The notes: generated from the sequence alone by a model not told the origin. A stretch of DNA of 64,000 nucleotides from UBA3305 sp002373555 (GCA_946612455.1 CAMOER010000003.1:62001-126000); one strand, 5' to 3'. Positions 49,859-60,215 are shown, counted from the stretch's first letter. Made by a program: numbers and translations.

Positions 49859-52800
49859 ATGAAGAGCAGAATGCGAACGATCGGGATGCGTGCGGCAGCG
49901 CTGGCAGCGGCTGTGCTTCTGGCGGTTTCGACGCCGATGGAAGCCTGTGCCGTGATGCCGGCGGGGAGCGCATCCATCATGACGGAAGCAGCGGAATCAA
50001 CGGCAGAATCCGGAACCGCTGCAGAGACGGAAGCGGCGGAAACGGAAGCCACGGAGGAAATACTGCCGGAACCGGCAGCGGAGACAATTCCGGAACCGGC
50101 GCCGGAAACAACGGCGGCACATACAGCCGCTGAGGAAACAAAGAAAACGGTGCCGGAGACCGGAGAAACGGCGAAGAAAGAATCCGGGAGTGAAGACCAC
50201 ACGGCAGCGGAAACCCGGCCCGAGCCCGCGGAAACTGAACAGGAGACCACTGCACGGGAAGTTTCACAGCCGGCGGAGACCCTGCCGGCGGAAACATTGC
50301 CGGCGGAGACATTGCCGACGGAAACATTGCCGGCGGAGACGTCGGCCGCTGCGGAAATGCAGACCATCCCTGCAGAGACGCCGGCCCCTTCGCTGTCGAG
50401 CGAACCGGCAATGATGAAAGCCGTGCCATCGCCGGATTATACGACGAGCGCAAAGATCGACCGCACACAGTGGGTCGGCTTCGGTGATGTCGGCGACGGC
50501 TCTACCGGACGGTATCATGTCTCCTTTACAGACAGTGAGGGAAATAAGATTGACCAGGATGCCTACTGTGTGGAGCCGCGTTTTCCCGGACCGGACGGCT
50601 CCTTTACAAAGGTCGGCGTAAAGGAGTACAAGGACAGCAAAGAGCTGGCAAAGGTGGTCTATTACGGTACTTCCATGTCCGGCGACGACTGTTTCTTTAA
50701 ACAAAAGGGAAATACCGGATACACGGAAAATGAACAGTATGGGATCGTCCACTGGACGGCTGCGAAGATCTACGGCAGCGATGACTGGACATACTGCATA
50801 AACAGCAAAGGAAGGTCCGCCGTCAATGCGCTGATTGACTACGCGGATTCCATGCCTTCGATCCCGGACGCGAATATCTCCTTTCAGAAAACGAAGCTTA
50901 CGGCTTCGGTCCCGGAGGGCGCGGATTATCAAAAGACGCCGGAGAATGTCTTCAAGGCGGATGAAGGCAACAGCATCACGATCACGCTTCCGAAATATGT
51001 CACGTATCACAATGCGGATACCGGCAAAAGTTCGAAGGAGTCCGACGGTTCGGTGAAGGTGACGATCGAGGCGGGAACCGCATTTTATTTTACCGCGGCG
51101 CTGTCCCATGCAGGCGATATGGAGCGGCAGTGGAAGGTAAAGGCCAAAGGAAAATATACGAAGGATATTCAGGCGTATCTTCTGGATGCCGGCAAATCGT
51201 CTTCCGGCGATCACTACCAGCCGGTGATGTGCGTGGAGAGCTCTGCGGGAGACCGGGAGGCTTCTTTCACGGTGGAGTGGACCAATACGGCGACGCTGGC
51301 CATTGAAAAAACCGTGTCCGGTGACAATGCAGCGTATGCGGAAATGGTGAAGAACAACAGTCTCTATTCTCTTGCCGGCACGCAGTATGCGGTCTATGCG
51401 TCGGAGGCGGATGCGGCTGCCGACCGGAACCGGATCCTGGTCCTGACATGCGGTGCGGACGGCAGCACGCCGGAGACGGAGATCAGCACGGCCTATATCG
51501 GGAAGACCGTTTATGCAAAGGAGATCAAAGCCGGAAGCGGCTATCAGCTTTCAGATACGGTCATCCCCGTCAATCTGAATGCGGGCGCCAACAGGCTGCA
51601 GGCAGAGGATATCCCGGTCTTTGCGGAGCTTGAGATTGAAAAATTCGATGCGCTCACCGCAGACGGCGCGCCGTCCGCGGGCATGGATCTGTCGGACATC
51701 CGTTTCCGACTGGATCACTATAATGCCGTATATGGATCGTATCAGGAGGCACAGGCGGGTACGCGGGCAGCGGGCTGGACCGTCCGGACCATGCCGGAAA
51801 GCGCGGGCGGACGGACACATTATCTGGCAAAATCCGATGCTGCGCATCTTGTCGAAAGCACGAAAGTATATGAAGTCAACGGAAAGTATGTGATCCCGCT
51901 CGGCACGCTGACCGTGACGGAGACCGCGGGTACGAAAGATTACAGCAACGAAGGCATGCACTTCCGTTTCGGCGGAAAGGACGCCGCCGGTCCCGGGATC
52001 GCGGTGAATATCCGGGAGAAGGTGAATGCAGACGGCACGAAATCCGCGGAGATCACAGCGGCCGGCAGCACGCAGACGGCCGGAGTGATCCGTCTGGAAG
52101 CGTATGACCAGCCGAATTACGGAGATCTGGAAGTAAAGAAGGTGACTGCGGGGACTGCGAAGCCTCTGGCCGGCGCGAAATTCCGGCTGACACAGAACGG
52201 CAAGACGGTGACGCCTTCATCCGCGAACGGGATCCGGGGTGATATCGATGCCTCCGGCGTGATCACGACCGGTGCGGACGGCTTTGCCCGCGTTATGCAT
52301 CTGCCGAAGGGCACCTATCAGCTGACGGAAATCCTGTCCCCGGCCGGTTACCGTGCGGATTACAGGACAGTCGATCTGCAGATCCGGGGCGGAAAGAATC
52401 AGCATACCGAGACCAATGCCCCCTTTTTCGTACCTGTCGGCCTTCTGAAGCTGGATGCGGATTCCGGGAAGCCGGTCATGCAGGGCGATTCGCCGGTGGC
52501 CGGTGCGGTGTTCGATATCCTGGCGGCGGCCGACATCGACAACCAGGACGGCTTCCGGTACAAAAAAGGCGATGTGGTTGTGCGCGGTCTTACGATCGGT
52601 GCGGACGGCACGGCGAAGACAGCGGCGAACGCACTGACGGAGGGCAGCTATATCCTGCGGGAGCTGAAAGCGCCTTACGGAAGGTTCCGGGCAGAGGATA
52701 TTCCGTTTGAGATCAAAAAGACCGATGCGGATAAAGTCATTGCGCTGACGGCAAAGGATGAGATCTTCCGGGGCGGCGTGAAGATCGGGAAAACCGACCG

Positions 52801-55800
52801 GGAGTCCGGGAAGAATCAGCCGCTCGGCGGCGCCTCGCTTGCCGGCGCGGAATTTGAGATCGTCAACCGCTCCAAAGCATCCGTGTATATCGACACGGAC
52901 GGCGACGGCAGATACGAGAAGGAAGTGGAGACCGGCGGTGTCGTGACGGCGATTGTGACGGGAGAAGACGGCACGGCGCAGACCGGAGAGAGGGATCTTC
53001 CCTGCGGCACCTACGAGATCCGCGAGACGGGAGCGCCGGAGGGGTATCTGTCTCCGGAAGAATTCCCGGAAGAAACGTATACCCGCACCTTCTCCGTTAC
53101 GGAAGACGGGCAGATGATCGATCTGACGGGAAAGGAAGCCGTGCAGGAGCAGGTGATCCGGAATGATTTTACGCTCCGGAAGATCAGTGCGGGCTCCCAG
53201 AAGGGTATGGCGAATATCCCGTTCCGGATCACGTCGCTGACGACAGGCGAGAGCCATATCGTCATGACCGACGCGAACGGCCGCTACAGCTCCGCGAAGG
53301 TTAAGCACAGCGTGAAGACAAACGCAGGAGATGAAACGAACGGGGATCCGGCCGCCGGCCTCTGGTTCGGCATGGATCCGGATGGAAATTCCGTACCTGT
53401 GAATGACAGCCTGGGCGCGCTTCCCTATGACACCTATCATATCGAAGAGCTTCCCTGCAGCGCCAATGAAGGCATGCGGATGTGGGAGGATGTGTTCACT
53501 ATCGAAAATGACCGCGCTTATCAGGGCGCAGCCGCCGTGGATCTGTCCTCGATCGAAAATGAAGGCGGGCCGGTGATCGGTACGCAGGCGCAGGCCGGAA
53601 ACGGCGGGCAGTATGCCGCGGCGGACAGTGCGGTCACATTGACGGATACGGTCACCTATGCACGGCTTACCGAAGGAAAGCAGTATGTGCTGATCACGTC
53701 GCTTGTGGAAAAAGGATCCGGCGAAGCCGTCCGGGATCCCGACGGGAACGCGGTGTCAGTGAAAAAGAAGTTCAGGGCAGGCACTTCCTTCGGCACGGTC
53801 AGAACGAAACTGACATTGGATGCCTCCGCGCTTGCCGGAAAGGATGTTGTCTTCTTTGAAGAGCTTTATGCAGCGGATGAGAACGGAGAGATTCCCGAAG
53901 ATGCGAAGCCGGCCGCGGAGCATAAAGATCCGGAGGATCCCGACCAGACCATTCATTTCTGCAGTATCCGGACACAGGCGGTCAATCCGGATACCGGCCT
54001 GAATATCCTTCTTGCAGAGGAAAATGCGGTCATTATCGATACCGTCATCTATTCGAACCTGCAGCCGGGAGAAAAATACAGACTGTCCGGCATCCTGATG
54101 GATCAGAAGACCGGAGAAGCCGTCAAAGTAAACGGACAGACCGTGACGACAGAGAAGACCTTCGTCCCGAAGGAAGCGGACAGCAGCGTCCCCGTGCAGT
54201 TCACCTTCGACGCCTCCGGCTGCGCCGGACAGAATCTGGTGGTGTTTGAGACGCTGACGAAGGACGGCACGACGCTTGCTGTCCACGAAGATCTCCGTGA
54301 CGCGGCCCAGACGCTCCATGTCCCGGAGGTCGAAACGCACGCGTATGATGCGGAAACGAAGGAGCAGACAGCCATTTTCCGGGAGGTACTGCAGGTCGCG
54401 GACGAGGTGACCTACCGGAATCTGATCCCGGGCACGGAGTACACCTTCAACGGCATTCTGATGGATCAGGAGACCGGAGAACCTCTGACGTATGAAGCCG
54501 GAGAACCGGTGACCGCACAGGTGAAGCATACCCCGCAGGAGCCGGACGGCTCGGTGATCCTCACCTTCACTTTCAAAAATGTGACGCTGACCGGACGGCG
54601 GATCGTCGCTTTTGAGACAGTCCGCGTGGGCGATACGCCGGTCGCGGTCCATGCCGATCTGCAGGATGTGCCGCAGACGGTCTGGTTCCCGCAGATCCGG
54701 ACCTCCGCCGCGGACGGGACCAACGGGACGCATACGCTCTCCGCCGACGAAGCCGCAGTGATCACGGATACGGTGCTTTACGATCATGTACAGCCCGGAG
54801 AACGTTACGTGATCCGCGGAACGCTGATGAGCAAAGACACAGGAGAGCCCGTCATGGAAAAGGACGCGCCGGTCACGGCACAGGATGCATTTACCGCGGA
54901 GACGGAAAGCGGAAGCCGCAGGCTGCAGTTCACCTTTTCCCTGACCGGCCGGACGGATTCCGGCTATGTGGTGTTCGAGGAGCTGTTCCATGTCACAGAG
55001 GAAAACGGAGAAGGTACCCTGGCGGCAGAGCATAAGGATCTGACGGATCCGGATCAGACCGTGTCTGTCTCTTCTCTGCATACGGAAGCAGCAGATGCCG
55101 TCACCGGTCTGCATGAAGGAAACGCTTCGGAAAAGACCGTCACGGTGAAGGACAGCGTCAGCTATATCGGTCTGACACCCGGAAAGGAATATACCGTGCG
55201 GGGAACACTGATGAAAAAGTCGGACGGTACGCCGCTCACGCTTGCGGACGGAACGCCTGTCACGGCGGAAAAAACATTCACCCCCGATACACCTGCCGGC
55301 GCATGCGAACTGACCTTCACGTTTCCGGGAGAACTGGTCCGGGGAGAAAGTGTCGTGGCATTTGAAAAAGTGCTGATCGGTGAGACCGAGGTGGCCGCGC
55401 ACGAGGATCTGACCGATCCGGAGCAGACGGTGTCCTATCCGGAGATCCGGACATCCGCGAAGGATCAGACGTCCGGCGGCAGCCAGATGCTTGCGGCGGC
55501 GAACGCAGCGCTGACGGATACCGTGACCTACAGGAATCTGCAGCCGAAAAAAACATATACGATCCGCGGGCTGCTGATGAATGCTGCGGACGGGAAGCCG
55601 CTCCTCGCGGGTGACAAAGAAGTAATCGCGCAGAAGGAATTCGTTCCGGAAGCGGCAGAAGGGACCATCGATCTGGAATTCACGCTGGATGCGTCCGCGC
55701 TTGCCGGCACGACCGTCGTGGTCTTCGAGGAGTTGTATGCGGGAGATGCAAAGCTCGGTTCCCATGAGGACATCAGCGACACGGCCCAGTCGGTCTATGT

Positions 55801-56443
55801 TCCCGAGATCCGGACAACGGCAAAGGATGCGGTATCCGGCAATCATGCCGGCGTCCGGCAGGAAGAGATCCGGATCATCGACACCGTGACGTATGCGAAC
55901 CTGATCCCCGGAAAGGAATATACGCTTTCCGGCGTGCTCATGAATAAAGAAACGAAAGAGAGCATGAAACGGGAGAACGGAGAAGAGATCCGTGCGTCGG
56001 TGACCTTCACCCCGGAAGCTTCCTTTGGAGAGGCCGCATTGGAATTTGTGTTCCGTGAAACAGAACTGACGGCAGTTTCCGTGGTCGCCTTCGAGGAACT
56101 GCTCTCGGAGGGCAGCACCGTTGCGGTACATGCGGATCTGAACGATGCCGATCAGACCGTAACGTATCCCGAAAAAGAGGAACCGGAAACGGAGACTGCG
56201 GAGGAGACGACAGCCGAAGAAACAAAAGAAGAGACAAGCACGCAGGCCGGTTCGGAGACGACGTCTGCAGAGAAGGAAAAGCGCGGATCCGGCGGCGGAG
56301 GCGGAGGTAATACGGTAAAGAGTACGCCGAAGACCTCGCCGAAGACGGGAGACGCATCCGATCCTCTTTTCTGGGCGCTGCTTCTGGCGGCAGCCGGCGC
56401 GATGACAGCCGGCCTGGCGGTATTTTCACACAGGAAAAAATAA
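49859..56443 (+). CDS. giant surface adhesin: thioester-like domain, Cna-B/SpaA domains, seven VaFE repeats, sorting signal
   Basis: The 2194-residue protein starts with a signal peptide (cleavage near EACA) and a low-complexity Glu/Thr/Ala/Pro stalk that includes a P-A-E-T-L repeat. Residues about 200-470 look like a thioester domain: Cys237 in AYCVEP and Gln293 in EQYGIVHW could form the internal bond that lets such adhesins attach covalently to host or glycan amines. About six Cna-B/SpaA-like domains follow (about 480-1235), then seven VaFE-type repeats of about 120 residues (about 1240-2105; TDTVTY, TFTP, VVAFEELY, ADQTV) that normally carry intramolecular cross-links. The end is a sortase-type signal with the variant SPKTGD, a hydrophobic helix and SHRKK. 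No sortase gene lies in the window. Confidence 0.88.
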   Translation: MKSRMRTIGMRAAALAAAVLLAVSTPMEACAVMPAGSASIMTEAAESTAESGTAAETEAAETEATEEILPEPAAETIPEPAPETTAAHTAAEETKKTVPETGETAKKESGSEDHTAAETRPEPAETEQETTAREVSQPAETLPAETLPAETLPTETLPAETSAAAEMQTIPAETPAPSLSSEPAMMKAVPSPDYTTSAKIDRTQWVGFGDVGDGSTGRYHVSFTDSEGNKIDQDAYCVEPRFPGPDGSFTKVGVKEYKDSKELAKVVYYGTSMSGDDCFFKQKGNTGYTENEQYGIVHWTAAKIYGSDDWTYCINSKGRSAVNALIDYADSMPSIPDANISFQKTKLTASVPEGADYQKTPENVFKADEGNSITITLPKYVTYHNADTGKSSKESDGSVKVTIEAGTAFYFTAALSHAGDMERQWKVKAKGKYTKDIQAYLLDAGKSSSGDHYQPVMCVESSAGDREASFTVEWTNTATLAIEKTVSGDNAAYAEMVKNNSLYSLAGTQYAVYASEADAAADRNRILVLTCGADGSTPETEISTAYIGKTVYAKEIKAGSGYQLSDTVIPVNLNAGANRLQAEDIPVFAELEIEKFDALTADGAPSAGMDLSDIRFRLDHYNAVYGSYQEAQAGTRAAGWTVRTMPESAGGRTHYLAKSDAAHLVESTKVYEVNGKYVIPLGTLTVTETAGTKDYSNEGMHFRFGGKDAAGPGIAVNIREKVNADGTKSAEITAAGSTQTAGVIRLEAYDQPNYGDLEVKKVTAGTAKPLAGAKFRLTQNGKTVTPSSANGIRGDIDASGVITTGADGFARVMHLPKGTYQLTEILSPAGYRADYRTVDLQIRGGKNQHTETNAPFFVPVGLLKLDADSGKPVMQGDSPVAGAVFDILAAADIDNQDGFRYKKGDVVVRGLTIGADGTAKTAANALTEGSYILRELKAPYGRFRAEDIPFEIKKTDADKVIALTAKDEIFRGGVKIGKTDRESGKNQPLGGASLAGAEFEIVNRSKASVYIDTDGDGRYEKEVETGGVVTAIVTGEDGTAQTGERDLPCGTYEIRETGAPEGYLSPEEFPEETYTRTFSVTEDGQMIDLTGKEAVQEQVIRNDFTLRKISAGSQKGMANIPFRITSLTTGESHIVMTDANGRYSSAKVKHSVKTNAGDETNGDPAAGLWFGMDPDGNSVPVNDSLGALPYDTYHIEELPCSANEGMRMWEDVFTIENDRAYQGAAAVDLSSIENEGGPVIGTQAQAGNGGQYAAADSAVTLTDTVTYARLTEGKQYVLITSLVEKGSGEAVRDPDGNAVSVKKKFRAGTSFGTVRTKLTLDASALAGKDVVFFEELYAADENGEIPEDAKPAAEHKDPEDPDQTIHFCSIRTQAVNPDTGLNILLAEENAVIIDTVIYSNLQPGEKYRLSGILMDQKTGEAVKVNGQTVTTEKTFVPKEADSSVPVQFTFDASGCAGQNLVVFETLTKDGTTLAVHEDLRDAAQTLHVPEVETHAYDAETKEQTAIFREVLQVADEVTYRNLIPGTEYTFNGILMDQETGEPLTYEAGEPVTAQVKHTPQEPDGSVILTFTFKNVTLTGRRIVAFETVRVGDTPVAVHADLQDVPQTVWFPQIRTSAADGTNGTHTLSADEAAVITDTVLYDHVQPGERYVIRGTLMSKDTGEPVMEKDAPVTAQDAFTAETESGSRRLQFTFSLTGRTDSGYVVFEELFHVTEENGEGTLAAEHKDLTDPDQTVSVSSLHTEAADAVTGLHEGNASEKTVTVKDSVSYIGLTPGKEYTVRGTLMKKSDGTPLTLADGTPVTAEKTFTPDTPAGACELTFTFPGELVRGESVVAFEKVLIGETEVAAHEDLTDPEQTVSYPEIRTSAKDQTSGGSQMLAAANAALTDTVTYRNLQPKKTYTIRGLLMNAADGKPLLAGDKEVIAQKEFVPEAAEGTIDLEFTLDASALAGTTVVVFEELYAGDAKLGSHEDISDTAQSVYVPEIRTTAKDAVSGNHAGVRQEEIRIIDTVTYANLIPGKEYTLSGVLMNKETKESMKRENGEEIRASVTFTPEASFGEAALEFVFRETELTAVSVVAFEELLSEGSTVAVHADLNDADQTVTYPEKEEPETETAEETTAEETKEETSTQAGSETTSAEKEKRGSGGGGGGNTVKSTPKTSPKTGDASDPLFWALLLAAAGAMTAGLAVFSHRKK
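53577..56172 (+). repeat. seven ~120-residue VaFE repeats in the surface protein
   Basis: The repeats start at about 53577, 53970, 54340, 54700, 55080, 55445 and 55815. Each has a TDTV-Y-NL-PG-Y opening, a GxLM segment, a TFTP segment and a VVAFE-like block followed by H-DL-D-QTV. They are diverged at the DNA level, so the array is not a recent expansion. Confidence 0.8.
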
Positions 56444-56455
56444 ACATTGCGAGAG

Positions 56456-56480
56456 GAGCCGGCAGCACGCCGGCTCTTTT
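56456..56480 (+). terminator. rho-independent terminator after the surface protein
   Basis: GAGCCGGC (56456-56463) pairs with GCCGGCTC (56469-56476), followed by T5. Confidence 0.92.
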
Positions 56481-56529
56481 TCGGCTTCTGCGGGCGGCCG
56501 CCTCCGCCGCCTGCCGGTCATTTCACCTA

Positions 56530-56558
56530 TTGATGAAGAACTGCATTTCTGTTATGAT
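56530..56558 (+). promoter_or_regulatory. promoter of the clpX-gdpP-rplI-dnaB run
   Basis: TTGATG (56530-56535) and TATGAT (56553-56558) are 17 bases apart, about 55 bases ahead of the clpX-like start. Confidence 0.7.
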
Positions 56559-56611
56559 ACATAGATAGATTTTTGTGTTTGATCCACTGAATTTCGGACC
56601 ACGGAGACGCA

Positions 56612-58216
56612 ATGAACAACGACAACAACAATACACAGGAATATGAAGACGTCTGCAATATCTGCCGCAGACCGCAGAGCAAAGCCGGGAAGATGATCCA
56701 TATTGCCGACGGCGTCTGTGTGTGCAATGACTGCATCCAGAAAGCCATCGACAGCATGCCCATGCTCACGCCGTTTCTGTCCGGACAGGGAATGCCGTTT
56801 GATATTCTTGGCAGCCTGATGCCCGGCGGGGCGGACGGCAGTGCAGCGGAAGATGCGGACGAGGCGGGAGACGAAGCCCCCGGAACGGAAAACGCGGCGG
56901 CGGAAGAAGCGACAGACAGCGCGGCGGAAGTATCCGCGGACGAACAGACGGAAGAGGATGTCCCGGATCCCGACGGCGGAGAACCGTCTTCCGATCAGAA
57001 GAAAAAGAAGAACAGCAGCCCCAGGATCAACGTCCGGATGATCGATCTGACGCAGATGGGCCCGTTCGGCATGCAGATCCCCGAGCGCCAGAGAGTAAAG
57101 AAGCGCACGGAGAACAAAAAGCCGGATTTCACGATGAAGGATGTCCCCGCGCCGCATAAGATCAAGGCCATGCTGGATGAATATGTGGTCGGGCAGGAGA
57201 TGGCAAAGAAATCCATTTCCGTTGCCGTCTATAATCATTACAAAAGGATCCTTTCCGACAATTCCGACGGCGTTGATATCCGGAAATCCAACATGATGCT
57301 GATCGGTCCGACGGGAAGCGGAAAGACGTACCTCGTGCAGACGCTCGCAAAGCTCCTCAATGTGCCGCTTGCCATTGCGGATGCCACGTCCCTGACCGAG
57401 GCCGGCTATATCGGCGATGATATCGAGAGCGTGCTCTCGAAGCTGCTGGCCGCAGCCGACAATGATGTGGACAAGGCCGAGACAGGCATCGTTTTCATCG
57501 ATGAGATCGACAAGATCGCGAAAAAACACAATGCAAATACCAGAGATGTCAGCGGAGAATCCGTGCAGCAGGAGCTCTTAAAGCTCCTGGAGGGCAGCCG
57601 CGTGGATGTCCCGGTCGGCGCCGGCAGCAAGAACGGCATGGTGCCGATGGCCACGATGGATACCGGGAATATCCTGTTCATCTGCGGCGGCGCATTCCCG
57701 GATCTGACCGGGGTGATCAGAGAGCGGCTCACAAAGAACGGCTCGATGGGCTTCGGCGCCCGGCTGAAGGGCCTTGAGAGCGAGGAGGAGATCTTAAGCC
57801 AGGTAAAGACGGAGGATCTCAGAAAATTCGGCATGATCCCGGAGTTCCTCGGCAGGCTCCCGGTGGTCGTCACACTGAAGCCGCTGGATAAGGAAGCGCT
57901 GATCCGCATCCTGAAGGAGCCGAAGAACGCGATCCTGAAGCAATACAGAAAGCTGCTCGCCATGGACGAAGTCGACCTGGTATTTGAGGACGACGCGCTC
58001 GCGGTGATCGCGGAAAAAGCCCTGGAACAGGATACCGGCGCGCGAGCGCTCCGGGCGATCATCGAGGAATTCATGCTCGATATCATGTATGAGATACCCA
58101 AGGACCCCAATATCGGAAGAGTGATCATTACGGCGGACTACCTGAAGGGAACAGGCGGCCCGGGGATCGAATTCCGGGGACAGCCGGCGCTTCCGGGAGG
58201 AGAGTATCATGACTGA
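56612..58216 (+). CDS. clpX: ClpX-type AAA+ unfoldase with acidic insert
   Basis: The 534-residue protein is about 110 residues longer than ordinary ClpX. The N-terminal zinc domain has C15/C18 and C38/C41. After it comes an insert rich in Glu, Asp and Ala followed by Lys (about residues 70-160). The AAA+ module is standard: GPTGSGKT (232-239), FIDEID (295-300), GGAFPDL, and GARALRAI near 480. The loop that docks on ClpP reads MGF (379-381) where ClpX normally has IGF, so ClpP binding is likely but could be altered. It unfolds proteins for degradation by ClpP. No clpP is in the window. It overlaps gdpP by eight bases. Confidence 0.88.
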   Translation: MNNDNNNTQEYEDVCNICRRPQSKAGKMIHIADGVCVCNDCIQKAIDSMPMLTPFLSGQGMPFDILGSLMPGGADGSAAEDADEAGDEAPGTENAAAEEATDSAAEVSADEQTEEDVPDPDGGEPSSDQKKKKNSSPRINVRMIDLTQMGPFGMQIPERQRVKKRTENKKPDFTMKDVPAPHKIKAMLDEYVVGQEMAKKSISVAVYNHYKRILSDNSDGVDIRKSNMMLIGPTGSGKTYLVQTLAKLLNVPLAIADATSLTEAGYIGDDIESVLSKLLAAADNDVDKAETGIVFIDEIDKIAKKHNANTRDVSGESVQQELLKLLEGSRVDVPVGAGSKNGMVPMATMDTGNILFICGGAFPDLTGVIRERLTKNGSMGFGARLKGLESEEEILSQVKTEDLRKFGMIPEFLGRLPVVVTLKPLDKEALIRILKEPKNAILKQYRKLLAMDEVDLVFEDDALAVIAEKALEQDTGARALRAIIEEFMLDIMYEIPKDPNIGRVIITADYLKGTGGPGIEFRGQPALPGGEYHD

Positions 58217-60203
58217 CAAAAGGATCCAGGGAAAGCTGCGGCAGTCGCTGCACTGGCCGCTGTACCTGCTCCCGCTTCTGCTCATACTGGTCCTGCTGAT
58301 GACCTGGATCAATCCCTATGCGGGTCTGATCACGGGCGTGATCACGGGATGCTACGGCGCCTTCCTGATCTGGTGGATGCTTTCCTGGCGCAGACAGATG
58401 GAAGGCGAGCTGATCGAATTCGGAACGGAATTCGTCAGCAACCAGTACGAGCGGCTGATGTCCCTGCCGAGACCGTACTGCATCATCGGCAACAAGGGCG
58501 AGGTGCTCTGGGTGAACCGGGAGTTTGAGGCGCTGCTGCCGGAAGAGGAGGACTCTTTCTCGATCGAAAGCATGTGCCCGGGCCTGATCAAAAAGCTGCC
58601 GGAACCCGGCGTGAAGCGCACGGAGCATATCAAATGGAAGGACCGGGCCTATCAGTTCGATATCCAGCTGATCTCCGAGCGGACCGGCATGTATTCGGTC
58701 TTCCTGTTCGATGAGACGACCCATTTGAAGACGCTGGCCGAACTGGAAGCCCAGCGGGCGGTCATCGGTCAGGTCTACATCGACAATTACGAAGAAGTCA
58801 TGGGCAGCACGGAGCAGGTCAGACAGTCCCTGCTTGCAGCGCTGATCGAGCGGAAGCTCAGCAGATATTTCGGCCAGTTCGACGCCCAGATCCGCAAGGT
58901 GGAGAAGGACAAGTATTCCGTCTTCATGCAGAAAAAGGGCCTGGATGCCGCGATGGAGGATCATTTCTCCATCCTGGAGGATGTCAAGACCCTGAATATC
59001 GGCAATACGACGGCCGTCACGCTCAGCATCAGCATGGCGACCGGCAGAGGTACGCTGGATAAAAATGATGAAACGGCGCAGAACGCCATGAATCTTGCCC
59101 TCGGCCGCGGCGGCGACCAGGCGGTCGTCCGGATGCCGGAGAAGACCATCTTCTACGGCGGCAAGAAGGAAAGAGAAGAAGGCCGGGCCACCCGCGTCAA
59201 GGCGAGAGTCAAGGCCCAGGCACTCCGGGAGCTGATGACGGGCAAGGAGCAGGTGCTCATCATGGGCCATCAGATGCCCGACATGGACTGCTTCGGCGCG
59301 GCGATCGGCATCTACCGCGCGGCTGTGCACATGCAGAAGAGCGCGCACATCGTCATGAACGAGATCACGTCTTCGCTGCGGCCGATCATCGACCGTTTCG
59401 TGGACAACCCGGATTATCCGCAGGATCTCATTATCAATTCAGAGAAGGCGAAGAGCCTGCTCGCGCCCGGAACGATGGTCGTCGTGGTGGACGTGAACCG
59501 GCAGAGCTATACGGAATGCCCGTCCCTGATCGAAAAAGCCGAGACGATCGTGGTGCTCGACCATCACAGACAGAACAGCGAGACGATCAAGAAATCGACG
59601 CTTTCGTATATCGAGCCTTATGCGTCTTCGGCCAGCGAAATGGTCGCGGAGGTGCTGCAGTACTTCAGCGACAGCATGCGCATCCGCCCGCTGGAAGCCG
59701 AGACGATCTATGCCGGCATCGTCATGGATACGGACAACTTCCTGGCGAAGACCGGCGTCCGGACATTCGAAGCGGCGGCATTCCTGCGCAGACACGGCGC
59801 GGATGTGACGAGAGTCCGCAAGCTTTTCCGCGAGCGCATGCAGGATACGCGCGTGAAGACGGCTACGGTCAGCAACGCGGAGATGTTCATGGACAATTAC
59901 GCAATGAGCGTATGCAAGCCTGACGGCGTGGAGAGCCCTACGGTGATCGGCGCGCAGGCAGCGAACGATATGCTCGATATCATCGGTGTGAAAGCATCCT
60001 TTGTATTCACGCCGTACAATGACAAGATCTATATCAGCGCACGGTCGATCGACGAAGTGAATGTTCAGCTGATCATGGAACGCCTGGGCGGCGGCGGACA
60101 TCTGAGCATTGCCGGCGCGCAGCTGACGAACTGCTCGATCGATGAAGCGAAGGAAAGAGTGAAGGACACCATTCTGCAGATGACGCAGGAAGGGGCCCTG
60201 TAA
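58209..60203 (+). CDS. gdpP: cyclic-di-AMP phosphodiesterase GdpP (DHH family)
   Basis: The 664-residue protein has two N-terminal membrane helices (PLYLLPLLLILVLLMTWI and AGLITGVITGCYGAFLI), a PAS-like domain (about 75-150), a degenerate GGDEF domain (about 170-310), and a DHH/DHHA1 phosphodiesterase module with MGHQMPDMDCFGAA (about 352), VLDHHR (about 450) and GGGGHLSIAGAQL. GdpP breaks c-di-AMP and so tunes turgor and cell-wall homeostasis. The gdpP-rplI-dnaB order is typical of Firmicutes; the unusual partner is the clpX-like gene directly upstream, with overlapping reading frames. Confidence 0.94.
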   Translation: MTDKRIQGKLRQSLHWPLYLLPLLLILVLLMTWINPYAGLITGVITGCYGAFLIWWMLSWRRQMEGELIEFGTEFVSNQYERLMSLPRPYCIIGNKGEVLWVNREFEALLPEEEDSFSIESMCPGLIKKLPEPGVKRTEHIKWKDRAYQFDIQLISERTGMYSVFLFDETTHLKTLAELEAQRAVIGQVYIDNYEEVMGSTEQVRQSLLAALIERKLSRYFGQFDAQIRKVEKDKYSVFMQKKGLDAAMEDHFSILEDVKTLNIGNTTAVTLSISMATGRGTLDKNDETAQNAMNLALGRGGDQAVVRMPEKTIFYGGKKEREEGRATRVKARVKAQALRELMTGKEQVLIMGHQMPDMDCFGAAIGIYRAAVHMQKSAHIVMNEITSSLRPIIDRFVDNPDYPQDLIINSEKAKSLLAPGTMVVVVDVNRQSYTECPSLIEKAETIVVLDHHRQNSETIKKSTLSYIEPYASSASEMVAEVLQYFSDSMRIRPLEAETIYAGIVMDTDNFLAKTGVRTFEAAAFLRRHGADVTRVRKLFRERMQDTRVKTATVSNAEMFMDNYAMSVCKPDGVESPTVIGAQAANDMLDIIGVKASFVFTPYNDKIYISARSIDEVNVQLIMERLGGGGHLSIAGAQLTNCSIDEAKERVKDTILQMTQEGAL

Positions 60204-60215
60204 AAGGAGGAAATC

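Noticed and set aside
53756..56131. Long minus-strand open frame (791 codons) inside the surface-protein gene
   Set aside because: Its apparent repeats mirror the VaFE repeats of the sense strand; there is no independent evidence of coding.
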